A stretch of DNA of 64,000 nt from Gemmatimonadaceae bacterium (GCA_020851455.1 JADZCT010000033.1:62001-126000); one strand, 5' to 3'. Counted from the first letter of the stretch, positions 17,493 through 28,181 are shown. Notes: generated by a model not told the origin, from the sequence alone. Translations and numbers: made by a program.

Positions 17493-17517
17493 ACCGCGCG
17501 CCGGCGACTTGCGGCGA

Positions 17518-18633
17518 TCAGCGCAGGCGAAGCAGCAGCGTCGCCCGCAGGCCCGTCAGGTCAACGGAGGCCGACCCCGCGATCGAGGGGTAGAGGTTGC
17601 CAACCGAATACGTGACTGAAGGGTTCACCGACAGCCCGAGCGCATCGAATCGCAGGCGCACGCCACCCGTGCCAAGGGCGCCTGCGCGGTCGCCATCGCG
17701 CATCCATGCGCGCAGCTCGCCGCTGGGCTGCACGTACACGCTGCCAACCTGGAAGCCGACGGCAAGGTTGACATCGCCGATGTTCTCCCACGGCGCCACG
17801 GCGCCGATCTGCCGGCCGGTCGCGCGGTAGAAGTTCCATCCCGAGATCGTGATGTCGCCCCAGTCACGCGGCATGAAGAGCGATCCCTGCGCGAGGGTGC
17901 GCGCGCCGCTCGCGATCGTCGTCGAGTCGGGTGTGCCCTTGACGTGGTCGTCGGCGAAGGCCGACTGAGTAACGGCGACGGAGAAGCGGTTGTCGCCAAA
18001 CGCCCTGTCGAGGCCAAGGCGAAGCCGACCCTCGCTGCCCGGCTCGAACCGAAGCACCTGGTTCTGCACCTCGAATGCATCGAAAGGCGACGAGTACCTG
18101 AAGCTCCCGCCGAATGTCACGTTCCAGTCGGCTATGTTGCGGGCGAGCGCGATTCCGCCCGTCAGCGCGCCGCCGCTTCCCATGGACGACACTGGGTAGA
18201 GGAGGAAGTTGCTCCCGATCTGGCCCGCTGCCTCCTGCTGGCCTGCCGCGACCCTGTACTTGCCGGTCGGGGCGTTCACACCAAGTGTGAGGACGGCCGT
18301 GCCGTCGAATATCGAGAGGTTCGCGCGGAGCTGCGTGTCGGTGAGCCCGTTGATCGAGCTGTTCGCCGTTTGTCCTCCGGAAACGCGGCTGTCGGCCCAC
18401 GCGGCCGACAGGTCCAGCGACAGCCGCTCCGACACGGGAACGATCACGGCGACGGGAATCGAGAGTTGCGTGACGGTCTTCTGGGCCGCGCCCGATCCGA
18501 GCCTGTATTCCACGTATTGCGGTCCCGCGATTGCCGAGGCATTGCCGCCCTGCGCCGCGAGCCGTGAAGCCGCGAGGGGTGACGCGGCGGCTATCGCCAG
18601 GAGGGCAGACGCGCTTCGCATGGCCGACCTCAT
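17518..18633 (-). CDS. Predicted outer-membrane beta-barrel protein
   Basis: The 371-aa protein has a signal peptide (residues 1 to ~27, ending RLAAQ) and then alternating amphipathic strands with frequent aromatic/glycine turns throughout. The segment LTLGVNAPTGKY recalls transporter-like OM barrels of the phenol-degradation MetA type, but I cannot assign a substrate. The last strand ends LLLRLR rather than with a terminal Phe. Its ATGA overlaps the stop of the TPR/CsgG-like gene, so the two are probably co-translated and may act together in the envelope. Confidence 0.75.
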   Translation of the reverse strand: MRSAMRSASALLAIAAASPLAASRLAAQGGNASAIAGPQYVEYRLGSGAAQKTVTQLSIPVAVIVPVSERLSLDLSAAWADSRVSGGQTANSSINGLTDTQLRANLSIFDGTAVLTLGVNAPTGKYRVAAGQQEAAGQIGSNFLLYPVSSMGSGGALTGGIALARNIADWNVTFGGSFRYSSPFDAFEVQNQVLRFEPGSEGRLRLGLDRAFGDNRFSVAVTQSAFADDHVKGTPDSTTIASGARTLAQGSLFMPRDWGDITISGWNFYRATGRQIGAVAPWENIGDVNLAVGFQVGSVYVQPSGELRAWMRDGDRAGALGTGGVRLRFDALGLSVNPSVTYSVGNLYPSIAGSASVDLTGLRATLLLRLR

Positions 18634-19985
18634 GGCTTCTTGATGATGAGGGTGATCTGTCCGGTCGGCTGCACGGGCTGGTCGGAACCGGTGGACTCGG
18701 CTGCGGTATTGCGGTTCTGCGGTCCTGATCCGGCTGTCGAGCCGCCCGTGGAGTTGTCCATCGCAGACGCGATGGTCGGATTGAGGTCGCCCACTGCGTT
18801 CGCGAGGGTGTTGGCTCCGATGGCCGCCGCGCTGCCCCGTATGGCGGCGGCCACGACCTGGCCTTCCACCGAGCCGCGCAGTCCGTCCTGTACCGTCGCG
18901 CTGGTGACCTGTGCGCCGGCGCGCGCGGCCGCCGCTTCCTGCGCGCGCTGGAGCGCGGCGCCAAAGCCCGGGTCCATCGTTCGCGCGCTCTCGAAGAGAC
19001 TGACCGCGTCGTCGAGCCTTCCGGCATCTTCCGCCATCAGCCCGCGGCTGTAGGCGAGGAAGGCCTGCAGGCTCGGCGCCCGCCGCTCTTCCAGCGCGCG
19101 GCGTACTTCAGGCGACACGGTGACCCCCAGCTGCGCGAACGTGCTGAGCACGAACTCGCGCTCGGTACGGAAGATCTCGTTGATCGTGCCGTCCGCGCCC
19201 GGGTTTCCAACGATGTTGCCCTGGTTCGTGTTGACGACGGAGCCCGCGAGGTTGAACTGCGTTCCGCCGCTGGCGACTATCTGCCCGTTCACGATCCGCC
19301 CGGCCGACACGAGCTTGCCGGCGCGCGTGGCCGTGCCGGCATCAACGTTGCCGGCCTGCGACAGGCGGATTTCGTCCGCGATGGCCTGCATGCGGTCACG
19401 TTCGAGGACGGTGAGACTCGGCTCCCGTGCCAGGTCCGACACCACCAGCTCTGCGATCCCGCGGCCCAGCGGGAGGAGCGTGGTGTCGGCGCATGCGCAG
19501 TGGAACGGGAGCACCGCGACGGTTGCCCCCGGCGCCTGCGCGCCCTGGAGCGCCTGCTCGTTTGCCACCGCCTGACGGGCCTGCACCTTCAGTTCCTCCC
19601 GCGCCAGCGCCACGAGGCGCGCGCCGATGTCGCGCCTGACGGTCCGGCTCTTGCCGACCTGCATGTACGCCGAGTATGCGTCGCGCGCGCCCGCGATGTC
19701 GCCCAGCCCTTCGTTGGCGAGGCCAAGGTAGAGCGCGGTCACGCCGTCCTTGGCGTCAATCCTTCGCGCCGCTTCGAGCGACGACTTGGCGTCGGCGTAC
19801 CGCTTCAGTTCGTAGTACTTCACGCCTGCGGCGCGGAGCGCCTTCGCCGAGCCGGGGCTTCGCGTCACGAGCGCTTCGAGGCGCGCCAACGCGGCGTCCG
19901 TGGTGCCCTGTGCGCGCGCCGTTCCCAGCGCGGGGAGCACCAGGGCGGCGGCCAGGACGACGCGCCTTGCGAACTTCCGTGCCAT
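18630..19985 (-). CDS. TPR protein with a CsgG-like domain
   Basis: This 451-aa exported protein (signal peptide ending TARAQ) has three tetratricopeptide-like repeats at ~30-130. A CsgG/FlgO-like domain follows at ~150-300, with the strand VAVLPFHC, the helix AELVVSDLAREPSLTVLERDRM and the GRIVNGQIV strand. CsgG-family proteins form or assist OM channels and periplasmic assemblies. The C-terminus is low-complexity. ATG 19985 is chosen over an upstream in-frame start because AGGAGACC lies ~8 nt before it and the signal peptide starts there. The ATGA overlap with the barrel gene suggests a shared export function; no curli subunit genes are present. Confidence 0.75.
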   Translation of the reverse strand: MARKFARRVVLAAALVLPALGTARAQGTTDAALARLEALVTRSPGSAKALRAAGVKYYELKRYADAKSSLEAARRIDAKDGVTALYLGLANEGLGDIAGARDAYSAYMQVGKSRTVRRDIGARLVALAREELKVQARQAVANEQALQGAQAPGATVAVLPFHCACADTTLLPLGRGIAELVVSDLAREPSLTVLERDRMQAIADEIRLSQAGNVDAGTATRAGKLVSAGRIVNGQIVASGGTQFNLAGSVVNTNQGNIVGNPGADGTINEIFRTEREFVLSTFAQLGVTVSPEVRRALEERRAPSLQAFLAYSRGLMAEDAGRLDDAVSLFESARTMDPGFGAALQRAQEAAAARAGAQVTSATVQDGLRGSVEGQVVAAAIRGSAAAIGANTLANAVGDLNPTIASAMDNSTGGSTAGSGPQNRNTAAESTGSDQPVQPTGQITLIIKKP

Positions 19986-20001
19986 CGAGGGTCTCCTGTT
20001 C

Positions 20002-20925
20002 CTATTGGTCAGGGTCGAGCATGTCTTCAAAACGAAGCCACTGCTTGTAGAAATAAAGGTCCACGTAGCCCGTGACGCCGTTGCGATTCTTCAGAACCAG
20101 CAGTTCCGTGGCGCCCTCGACACCAGTGCCCGGGTTAGCCATCTCCTCGCGGTAGATGCCAAGCACGACGTCGGCTGCCTGCTTGGCCGCACCGAGCGCG
20201 CCGAAGTCGCCCAGCGCGGGCCGCGGGTCGGGGCGCATGGCCGGGAGCCCGGGCAGGTCCACGGTCGCGACGAGGGCAACGCCCGCGTCCACCGCAAGTG
20301 CCTTGAGCGCACGAACGGCGACCGCGAGTTCCTCCGCGTGATCCCGTGCGCCCAGCACGAGCGCCTGGACGGGGTCCACGAACGCCACCTGCAGATCGAG
20401 CGTGCGGCGCACCGCGTCGCGGAAGGTGTCTATCCCCCCGGGGGGCACCACTTCGATGATCGGCGCGCCGTCGCGAAGGCGCACTGCGGTGGCCCCAACG
20501 GCCGCGCGCGCGAACTCGTCCAGCGCGCCGCGGCGGATGTCGTCAATCTTCGACCGGCCCTCGATCGCGAGAACGCGCTCCATCACGCGCTCCACCGACA
20601 TCTCCCCCGTGAAGAACGCGGAGTTGATCCCCGCCTGAGCCATTCGGAGCGCCATGGCCAGCGCAAGCGCCGACTTTCCCACGCCGACTTCGCCGCCGAT
20701 CAGCACGAGGTCGCCGCGCCGGATGCCCCCGCCCAGCCACTTGTCCACGCTCGCATACCCGGTCGCGAACGTGTCGCCGGAGGCGGTGCCATCGGCGGCA
20801 GCGTCCACGCGCTTGACGAGCTGTGAGAGCGGAGGAAGGTCGGTCTGTCGGAGCACGGGTCCGGGGAACGGGATGATCAGGCGAAACTCATAACCTACGG
20901 GCGACCGGCCACTGCCCGCAAGCAA
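20002..20925 (-). CDS. Stand-alone DnaB-type helicase core (RecA-fold ATPase)
   Basis: This ~307-aa protein matches only the C-terminal RecA-like half of replicative helicase DnaB. It has ATGYASVDKWLGGGIRRGDLVLIGG, Walker A GEVGVGKSALA, the FFTGEMS segment, Walker B QVAFVDPVQAL, and the C-terminal KNRNGVTGYVDLYF typical of DnaB. The N-terminal DnaG-interaction domain is absent. Related stand-alone cores occur as RadA/RAD55-like or phage-derived ATPases. The start given is TTG 20925, as no in-frame ATG occurs upstream of the core; a later start is possible. It sits between an unknown 130-aa gene and envelope genes, so its job is unclear. Confidence 0.75.
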   Translation of the reverse strand: MLAGSGRSPVGYEFRLIIPFPGPVLRQTDLPPLSQLVKRVDAAADGTASGDTFATGYASVDKWLGGGIRRGDLVLIGGEVGVGKSALALAMALRMAQAGINSAFFTGEMSVERVMERVLAIEGRSKIDDIRRGALDEFARAAVGATAVRLRDGAPIIEVVPPGGIDTFRDAVRRTLDLQVAFVDPVQALVLGARDHAEELAVAVRALKALAVDAGVALVATVDLPGLPAMRPDPRPALGDFGALGAAKQAADVVLGIYREEMANPGTGVEGATELLVLKNRNGVTGYVDLYFYKQWLRFEDMLDPDQ

Positions 20926-20951
20926 CTGTGCCCGTTCGTCTTGCGTCGCCC

Positions 20952-21344
20952 TCAGTCACGAAACTCGGCCGTCAGGGCCTCGAGTTCCAAACGTGCCGCG
21001 CGATCGAGCCACTGTGCCGTGACCTCGGTCACCTTTGCCAGGGCCGCCGCGATGGGCGCGGGGTCGGTGCCGGCGCTGGCTTCGACCACCCGACTGACGG
21101 CGGCCTTGTGGATGGCAGGGACCAGGTGCGTCCCCAGCCAGTCACGGGCGGCCGCGGCCCTGCGGGCGCGCTGCGCTGCGTCCAGCGCCAGCGGAGGGCG
21201 CACGGCAGCGGAAAGACGGGCGGCCAGCAGGGTTGCCAGCAGCGCCTCCCTGGGTCCGCCAACTGGAGCGCGGCCGGCGGCCCGTGCCAGGGCCGGGAAG
21301 CGGAAGGCCGGCGACGCCAGCGCGTAGGGCGAGGGGCCGAGCAT
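20952..21344 (-). CDS. Hypothetical Ala/Arg-rich protein
   Basis: I do not recognise this 130-aa protein. It is strongly helical, with Ala-Arg-Leu patterns and no signal peptide or membrane segment, and has a conserved-looking core around WLGTHLVPAIHKAAVSRVVEA. It ends 26 nt before the DnaB-core ATPase on the same strand, so the two may be linked. Its ATG (21344) lies on a CATG palindrome that also holds an ATG on the other strand in the frame of the PorX-like gene. High GC allows chance frames of this length, so confidence is moderate. Confidence 0.5.
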   Translation of the reverse strand: MLGPSPYALASPAFRFPALARAAGRAPVGGPREALLATLLAARLSAAVRPPLALDAAQRARRAAAARDWLGTHLVPAIHKAAVSRVVEASAGTDPAPIAAALAKVTEVTAQWLDRAARLELEALTAEFRD

Positions 21345-21369
21345 GCCGGAATATACTTTTCAAGTACGT

Positions 21370-22941
21370 ATGGTCGCCGCGGCCCGCCAACTCCTCTGGG
21401 TGGACGACGAAGCTGACCTCCTCGAGTCGCACCGCCTGTTCCTAGCGGAAAAGGGGTACGCCGTGGAGATGGCACGGAACGCTTCGGACGCTCTCGAACT
21501 GCTGCGCCGCAGGTCCTTCGACCTGCTCCTTCTCGACGAGCAGATGCCTGGCATGCGGGGGCTCTCGATGGTTCGGGAAGCGCGCGAGCTCGCCCCGACC
21601 CTGCCCGTCGTCATGGTTACCAAGAGCGAAGACGATACGACCCTTCGCGAGGCGCTGGGCGTGGACGTCACGGAGTACCTGGTGAAGCCGGTCAACCCGC
21701 GCCAGGTGCTGAGCGTGGTGACCCGCATCCTGGAAGGCCCCCAGATTCGCCAGCAGGCGGTTGCGCGCACCTTCGCCGGGCGGTTCCGCGACCTCGAGTC
21801 GGCCGACCTCCGCGCACTCGAGTGGCGCGACTGGATCGCTCGATTCGCGGAGGTCGTGCAGTGGGACGTGGATCTCACGGCAGCGGGCGAGGCGGGGCTG
21901 CAGGGCTCGCTCCGCTCGATGCTGCCGGACTCGCGCCGCGCGTTTGCGGCCTACGTAGCCGCGCACTACCCGCGGTGGGTGAACAAGGACATAGAGGGCG
22001 ACCGTCCGCCGCTGTCCATAGACGTGGTTGCCGAGTTTCTGCTGCCGGTGCTGGAGCGCGAGTCGCGCGCGCTGTTCATTGTGGTGGACTGTCTGCGCCT
22101 GGACCAATGGCGCGTGCTGGAGCCGCTGATTGCGGCGCATTTCGAGGTTGATACCACGCATTACTTCTCCATCCTGCCCACGGCCACGCCATACGCCCGG
22201 AATGCGCTCTTCAGCGGGCTGTTCCCGGGCGAGATCGCGGCCCGGTACCCGGACTGGTGGGGTGAGCGCGAGGACGAGACGCTGAACGCGCACGAGAAGG
22301 AGTTGCTCGAGCTGCACCTGCGCGAGGCGCGCGGAACCACGCTCGTTCGGTACCACAAGGTGTCGTCGTCGCTCGAGGCGGACCAGATGATCCGTAACGT
22401 CGCCAACGCAATCGCTCCCGAAGGCGTCACCGCGTGCGTTTTCAACTTCATTGACCTGCTCACCCACGGGCGCAGCGAGTCGGCCATCCTGTACGAGGTG
22501 GCGCGCGACGAACAGGCGCTCCGCCAGCTTACGGTGCAGTGGTTCAACCGCTCGCCGTTGCTGGCCATCCTGCGCGAGGCCGCAGCGAAAGGCGTCCCGG
22601 TGGTGCTCACCAGCGATCACGGCTCTATCCACTGCAACACGCCTGCCACGGTGCTGGCCCGCAGGGACGCGACGCAGAACCTGCGGTACAAGTTCGGCAC
22701 CGACATTCGCGCGGAGAACGCGGACCAGGCGTTGCTGTTCACCAATCCCGACGACCTCCGGCTGCCCCACAGGGGTGGAGCCGGCGGCGGCAACACGATC
22801 CTTGCCACCGGCGACTGTTTCTTCGTTTACCCGACGAAGCTTCGCGAGTACCAGCAGCGTTACCGGGGCTCGTTCCTCCATGGCGGTGTGACGCCTGAAG
22901 AAGTGATCCTGCCGCTTGCGATGCTCACTCCGCGGCGCTGA
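21370..22941 (+). CDS. porX: PorX-like response regulator with a PglZ effector domain
   Basis: This 523-aa protein has an N-terminal receiver domain and a C-terminal PglZ/alkaline-phosphatase-superfamily domain. The receiver has acidic pair Asp12/Asp13, phospho-acceptor Asp56 in LLLLDEQMPG, Thr84 and Lys106. The effector (~190-520) includes FIVVDCLRLDQW, TATPYARNALFSG, FNFIDLLTHGRSE, LTSDHGSIHCN and FLHGGVTPEEVILPLAM. This is the PorX architecture; in Bacteroidota PorX regulates the type IX secretion system and cleaves oligonucleotides. ATG 21370 gives the family's usual N-terminus (xxxQLLWVDDE); ATG 21343 in frame would add 9 residues and overlap the divergent gene. An ABC exporter gene follows after 1 nt. 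Confidence 0.9.
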   Translation: MVAAARQLLWVDDEADLLESHRLFLAEKGYAVEMARNASDALELLRRRSFDLLLLDEQMPGMRGLSMVREARELAPTLPVVMVTKSEDDTTLREALGVDVTEYLVKPVNPRQVLSVVTRILEGPQIRQQAVARTFAGRFRDLESADLRALEWRDWIARFAEVVQWDVDLTAAGEAGLQGSLRSMLPDSRRAFAAYVAAHYPRWVNKDIEGDRPPLSIDVVAEFLLPVLERESRALFIVVDCLRLDQWRVLEPLIAAHFEVDTTHYFSILPTATPYARNALFSGLFPGEIAARYPDWWGEREDETLNAHEKELLELHLREARGTTLVRYHKVSSSLEADQMIRNVANAIAPEGVTACVFNFIDLLTHGRSESAILYEVARDEQALRQLTVQWFNRSPLLAILREAAAKGVPVVLTSDHGSIHCNTPATVLARRDATQNLRYKFGTDIRAENADQALLFTNPDDLRLPHRGGAGGGNTILATGDCFFVYPTKLREYQQRYRGSFLHGGVTPEEVILPLAMLTPRR

Positions 22942-22942
22942 A

Positions 22943-24772
22943 GTGGGAACCTACCGGCGACTCCTCGCCTTCCTGCGGCCGCATACCGGTCGGTTCGCCG
23001 GCAACGTCGCGGCGAACGCAATCGGGGCGATCCTCGACGGCGTCGCGTTCCTGCTGCTGATTCCGTTCCTCAACACGCTCTTCAGGCAGCCGCAGGCGAT
23101 CCCGCAGAACCGGGGCTGGATCACCGACCTGCTCAACCGGGTGGTCGGCGCCATGATGGTGCCGGGCGAGCCGATGCGGTCCCTTGGCGGCGTGATCTTC
23201 GTCATCGTGGGGCTGGTTGCACTCAAGAACTTCTTCCTCTGGCTTGGAGGCCAGTTCGGGGCGTCGCTCCAGGAGCGAATCACCCGCGACCTCCGCGACA
23301 CGGTGTTCCGCCACATGCAGCGCCTCCCGCTCGGCTGGTTCTCGCATACGCGGACGGGGCAGGTGATGTCACGGATCCTCGCCGACACCGAGCAGGCCAA
23401 GGCGGTTCTGGCCGAAGTCGCGACGCGCTCCGTGCAGAACCTGGCGCAGGTTGTCGTCACTGTCGCGGTGCTGATCCGGATGTCGCCGCGGCTTGCTCTC
23501 GTGTCGCTCGTGGTGGCGCCGGCGATCACCGCGGTGTTGCAGCCCATCCTGCGCCGGCTCCGCCGTGGCCACCGCGCGTTGCGCAACGAGTACGGCGAGA
23601 TCACGAGCGTGCTCCAGGAAGTGATCACCGGCGTGCGCCTTGTGAAGAGCTTCCGTGCCGAGCCGTACGAGGATTCGCGTTTCACGGGGGCGAGCGGCAC
23701 ATACACGCGCGGGATGATCCGCATCACGCGGCTCTCGCTCCTTTCCGGCCCTGTTACCGAGGTGCTGGGTACGGTCGTCGCGGTGAGCGTGCTGTGGATA
23801 GGGGCGCGCGAGGTGTTCGCCGCCGAGGCGGCAGGCGGGACGGCCGCGCTCGACGGCGGCATGCTGATCACGTTCATGATCATGCTGATGCGGCTGCTGC
23901 CGCCCCTCAAGCAGCTCTCGCAGGCGCCGACCGTTGCGACGCAGTCGCTGGCCGCGGCCGAGCGCCTGTTCGAGATCCTCGATGAGCCAACCGAGACGCA
24001 GTGCGATCGGGGGACGCGCGACGTGGCCACGCTCCACGCGGCGATCGCCTTCGAGGACGTGGCGTTCTCGTACGACGGCAGTCGCGCAGTGCTGGGCGGC
24101 ATCACGTTCACGGCGAACAAGGGTGACGTGGTCGCGATCGTGGGGTCGAGCGGGGCGGGGAAGAGCACGCTGGTGGACCTCATCCCGCGCTTCATAGAGC
24201 CAACCGGCGGCCGCATCACGCTCGATGGCGTTGACACGCGCGAGATCCGCCTTCCGTCGCTTCGCGCCCTTACGGGGATCGTGAGCCAGGACACGGTGCT
24301 GTTCAACGACACGGTGCTGGCCAACATCGCATACGGCGCCGACGGCGCCTACAGCCGCTCGCAGGTGGAGGCGGCGGCGAGGGCGGCAAACGCACACGGG
24401 TTCATCTCGCAGCTGCCGCAGGCATACGACACGGTTCTCGGAGAGCGGGGCACGCTGCTCTCCGGCGGGCAGCGGCAACGAATCGCCATCGCGCGCGCGT
24501 TGCTCGTTGATCCGCCGGTGCTGATCCTCGACGAAGCCACGTCGGCGCTGGACACCGAGAGCGAGCGCCTCGTCCAGGAGGCAATTGATCGCCTGCTCGC
24601 GGGGCGCACGGTGTTCGTGATCGCGCACCGGCTCTCGACAATTACACGGGCGACGCAGATTCTCGTGCTCGACCGCGGGCACATAGTGGAGCGCGGCACG
24701 CACGCCGAGCTGCTGGCGCGCAGCGGCGCCTACGCACGGTTGCACGCCCTTCAGGCAACGCCTGCGTCGTGA
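22943..24772 (+). CDS. MsbA-like ABC exporter (fused membrane and ATPase domains)
   Basis: This 609-aa half-transporter has six membrane helices (residues ~15-320) and an ATPase domain with Walker A GSSGAGKSTL, Q-loop GIVSQD, signature LSGGQRQRIAIARALL and Walker B VLILDEATSAL. The pattern fits lipid A flippases such as MsbA. GTG 22943 lies one base after the PorX stop and begins MGTYRRLLAFLRPHTG; an upstream TTG start would overlap porX without homology. Its stop overlaps the LpxL-like start (GTGA), which supports lipid A or lipooligosaccharide export. Confidence 0.88.
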   Translation: MGTYRRLLAFLRPHTGRFAGNVAANAIGAILDGVAFLLLIPFLNTLFRQPQAIPQNRGWITDLLNRVVGAMMVPGEPMRSLGGVIFVIVGLVALKNFFLWLGGQFGASLQERITRDLRDTVFRHMQRLPLGWFSHTRTGQVMSRILADTEQAKAVLAEVATRSVQNLAQVVVTVAVLIRMSPRLALVSLVVAPAITAVLQPILRRLRRGHRALRNEYGEITSVLQEVITGVRLVKSFRAEPYEDSRFTGASGTYTRGMIRITRLSLLSGPVTEVLGTVVAVSVLWIGAREVFAAEAAGGTAALDGGMLITFMIMLMRLLPPLKQLSQAPTVATQSLAAAERLFEILDEPTETQCDRGTRDVATLHAAIAFEDVAFSYDGSRAVLGGITFTANKGDVVAIVGSSGAGKSTLVDLIPRFIEPTGGRITLDGVDTREIRLPSLRALTGIVSQDTVLFNDTVLANIAYGADGAYSRSQVEAAARAANAHGFISQLPQAYDTVLGERGTLLSGGQRQRIAIARALLVDPPVLILDEATSALDTESERLVQEAIDRLLAGRTVFVIAHRLSTITRATQILVLDRGHIVERGTHAELLARSGAYARLHALQATPAS

Positions 24773-25707
24773 GCAACTCGACGCGCGAGCGCAAGCCCAC
24801 CATCGCTCATCGGGTGGAGTATGCCGCGCTTCGCGCCTTCCTTGCCACGCTTGCGCCGCTTGGCCCCGGAGGCGCCGCTGCGGTGGGCGGCGCGATAGCG
24901 AGGTTCGGGTACAGGCCGCTGGGAATACGCCGCGGCGTCGTCGAGCGGCAGGTTGCGGCTGCCTTCCCCGCCGCGATGCCGACGGACGTGCGGAGAATCG
25001 CGAGCGAGTCGTACGACAACCTTGGCCGGGTGACGGTCGAGGGCGTGCGGCGCGCGGCGCTTGGGCGCGAAGCCGTGCTGGCCGCGTTCGAAGATTCCCC
25101 GGACTGGAGAGTCGTCGAGAGGGCGCTCTCTCTCGGGCGCGGCATCGTCGTCCTGGGAGGCCATGCCGGCAACTGGGAACTGATGGGTGCATATATCGCC
25201 GCGAGGCTGGGCGCGTTCCATGCGATTGCCCGCGGGATCGGGAATCCGTTCGTGGACCGGTACGTGCGGGGCGTGCGCGAGCGGCTCGGCATGGAGATCC
25301 TGCACGACCAGGACGCGGTGCGCGCGGTGCCGCGCCTTCTGCGCGCGGGACAGGCCGTGGGGTTCCTCTCGGACCAGGCGGCGGCCGGGCTTGCCTCGAC
25401 TTACGTGTCGTTCTTCGGACGGCCGGCAAAGACCCCCCGTGGCGGCGCCGTCTTCGCGCTGCGATTCGGGGCGCCGGTGATCGCCGCGCATGCCGTTCGG
25501 CAGCCGGACGGGCGGTACCGCGCACTCGTCGAGGAGATCCCCATGAGCGGCAGCGGTGACCGCGAGCGCGACGTTGACGAAACGATGCGGCGGTTCTCGG
25601 CGGTGCTCGAACGGGTCGTGCGCGAGAATCCCGGGCAGTACTTCTGGCAGCATAGGCGCTGGAAGTACCAGCCGCCCGAAACGCCACCGCATCTGAGGGA
25701 GCCGTGA
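24769..25707 (+). CDS. LpxL/HtrB-type lipid A acyltransferase
   Basis: LpxL-type enzymes add secondary acyl chains to lipid A on the inner face of the inner membrane. The 312-aa protein has the catalytic HxxxxE motif in GHAGNWELMG (~residues 131-140), the downstream FLSDQAA region with TPRGGAVFALRFGAPV, and the C-terminal YFWQHRRWK block (usual WxHRRWK). GTG 24769 overlaps the ABC exporter stop. The pairing with an MsbA-like exporter indicates that this organism makes a lipid A-based outer membrane. Whether it is the LpxL or LpxM type is not resolved. Confidence 0.9.
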   Translation: MSNSTRERKPTIAHRVEYAALRAFLATLAPLGPGGAAAVGGAIARFGYRPLGIRRGVVERQVAAAFPAAMPTDVRRIASESYDNLGRVTVEGVRRAALGREAVLAAFEDSPDWRVVERALSLGRGIVVLGGHAGNWELMGAYIAARLGAFHAIARGIGNPFVDRYVRGVRERLGMEILHDQDAVRAVPRLLRAGQAVGFLSDQAAAGLASTYVSFFGRPAKTPRGGAVFALRFGAPVIAAHAVRQPDGRYRALVEEIPMSGSGDRERDVDETMRRFSAVLERVVRENPGQYFWQHRRWKYQPPETPPHLREP

Positions 25708-25756
25708 CGGCGGCCGCGGGCTGGCCCGCCGGCTCGAAACGATCACTGGAGTTGCC

Positions 25757-26900
25757 ATGCCGATTGACGTGACCGCCATCCGTGAGCGCGAGTTCCCGTG
25801 GACCGCGCGCGGCGATGCCATCTTCCTCGACCATGCTTCCACCGGGCCGCTTCCCGAGCGAACGCGTCGCGCGCTCGCGGAGCACGGCCTGCGACGCGCG
25901 GAGCCGTTTCGGCTGACCGCCGACGACTTCTTCCCCACCCTGCAGCGCGCGCGTGACGCTGCGGCCGCGTTGATCGGCGCGCCTCCGGGCACGGTGGCCC
26001 TGATGACGAATACTTCGCACGGCGTCAATCTCGCGGCGCGTGCGCTGCCGTACGGCAGGGGCGAAGTGATCCTTTCCACCGCCGGCGAGTTTCCCGCGAA
26101 CGTCTACCCATGGATCGCTGCGGCGCGCGAACGCGGGGCGGACTTCCGGATGCTTCCGCTTGCGAACGGCTTCCCCGACGAAGCGGCGATCCTGCACGCA
26201 ATCGAATCGGATCCGCGAGTGCGCGGCGTGGCGGTGTCGTGGGTGAGCTTCTGGAACGGCTACCGGTTCGACCTCGACGCCCTCGGCGCCGCGTGCAGGC
26301 GTCACGGCAAGTGGCTGTTCGTTGACGCGATCCAGGGCGTGGGCGCCTCGGATCTGGACGTGGTGCGCGCGAACGTTGACGTGCTCGCGTGCGGCGGGCA
26401 GAAGTGGCTGCTTTCGCCGTGGGGCACCGGGTTCTGCTACGTGCGGAAGGAACTCGTCACGTCGCTCGAGCCGAAGGAAGTGGGCTGGATGGCCCAGCCA
26501 GCAACTTCCGACTTCAATCGCTTCCTCGAGTACGATCCCACGTGGTTCGACGACGCCCGGCGCTTCGAGGTCGTGACGCTGGATTTCGTGAACTTCGCCG
26601 CGATGGCGGCGAGCCTCTCGCTCTTTCTCGAGCTCACGCAGGCGGCGGTTGGCGCGCGGGTGCGCGCACTCGTGGAGAGGGCCGTTGCTTTCGCGTCGGC
26701 AAACGAAGGCGTTGAACTGATGTCGGCGGCCGACCCGGCGCACCGCGCGGGCGTGGTCGCGCTGCGCCCGCGCGACGTTGCGGCGGCGAGCGGACGCCTG
26801 AAGGATGCCGGCCTCGCGCACGCGGTGCGCGAGGGCAACATCCGCATCGCGCCTCACTTCTACAATACCGAGGCGGAACTCGACGGCGCGCTGCGCCTCC

Positions 26901-26911
<11 letters not shown>
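25757..26911 (+). CDS. Class V aminotransferase (cysteine desulfurase/IPN epimerase-like)
   Basis: This 384-aa PLP enzyme opens FLDHASTGPLPERTRRAL, has TNTSHGVNLAA, the cofactor Asp in FVDAIQGVGASDLDV, and the Schiff-base lysine in CGGQKWLLSPWGTGF (~residue 217). The glycine-rich lysine loop is closer to isopenicillin N epimerase-like and SufS-like members than to true IscS, and no cysteine-bearing active-site loop typical of IscS/SufS is evident. The reaction is unknown. GGAG lies about 6 nt before the ATG. It ends convergently with tyrS, overlapping by 11 bp. Confidence 0.85.
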
Positions 26912-28175
<1,264 letters not shown>

Positions 28176-28181
28176 CGCAGA

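Noticed and set aside
23369-26857. Minus-strand open frame of 1162 codons across the ABC exporter, acyltransferase and aminotransferase genes
   Set aside because: It is antisense to three well-supported genes, is Arg/His-rich and has no recognisable domain; a product of high GC.
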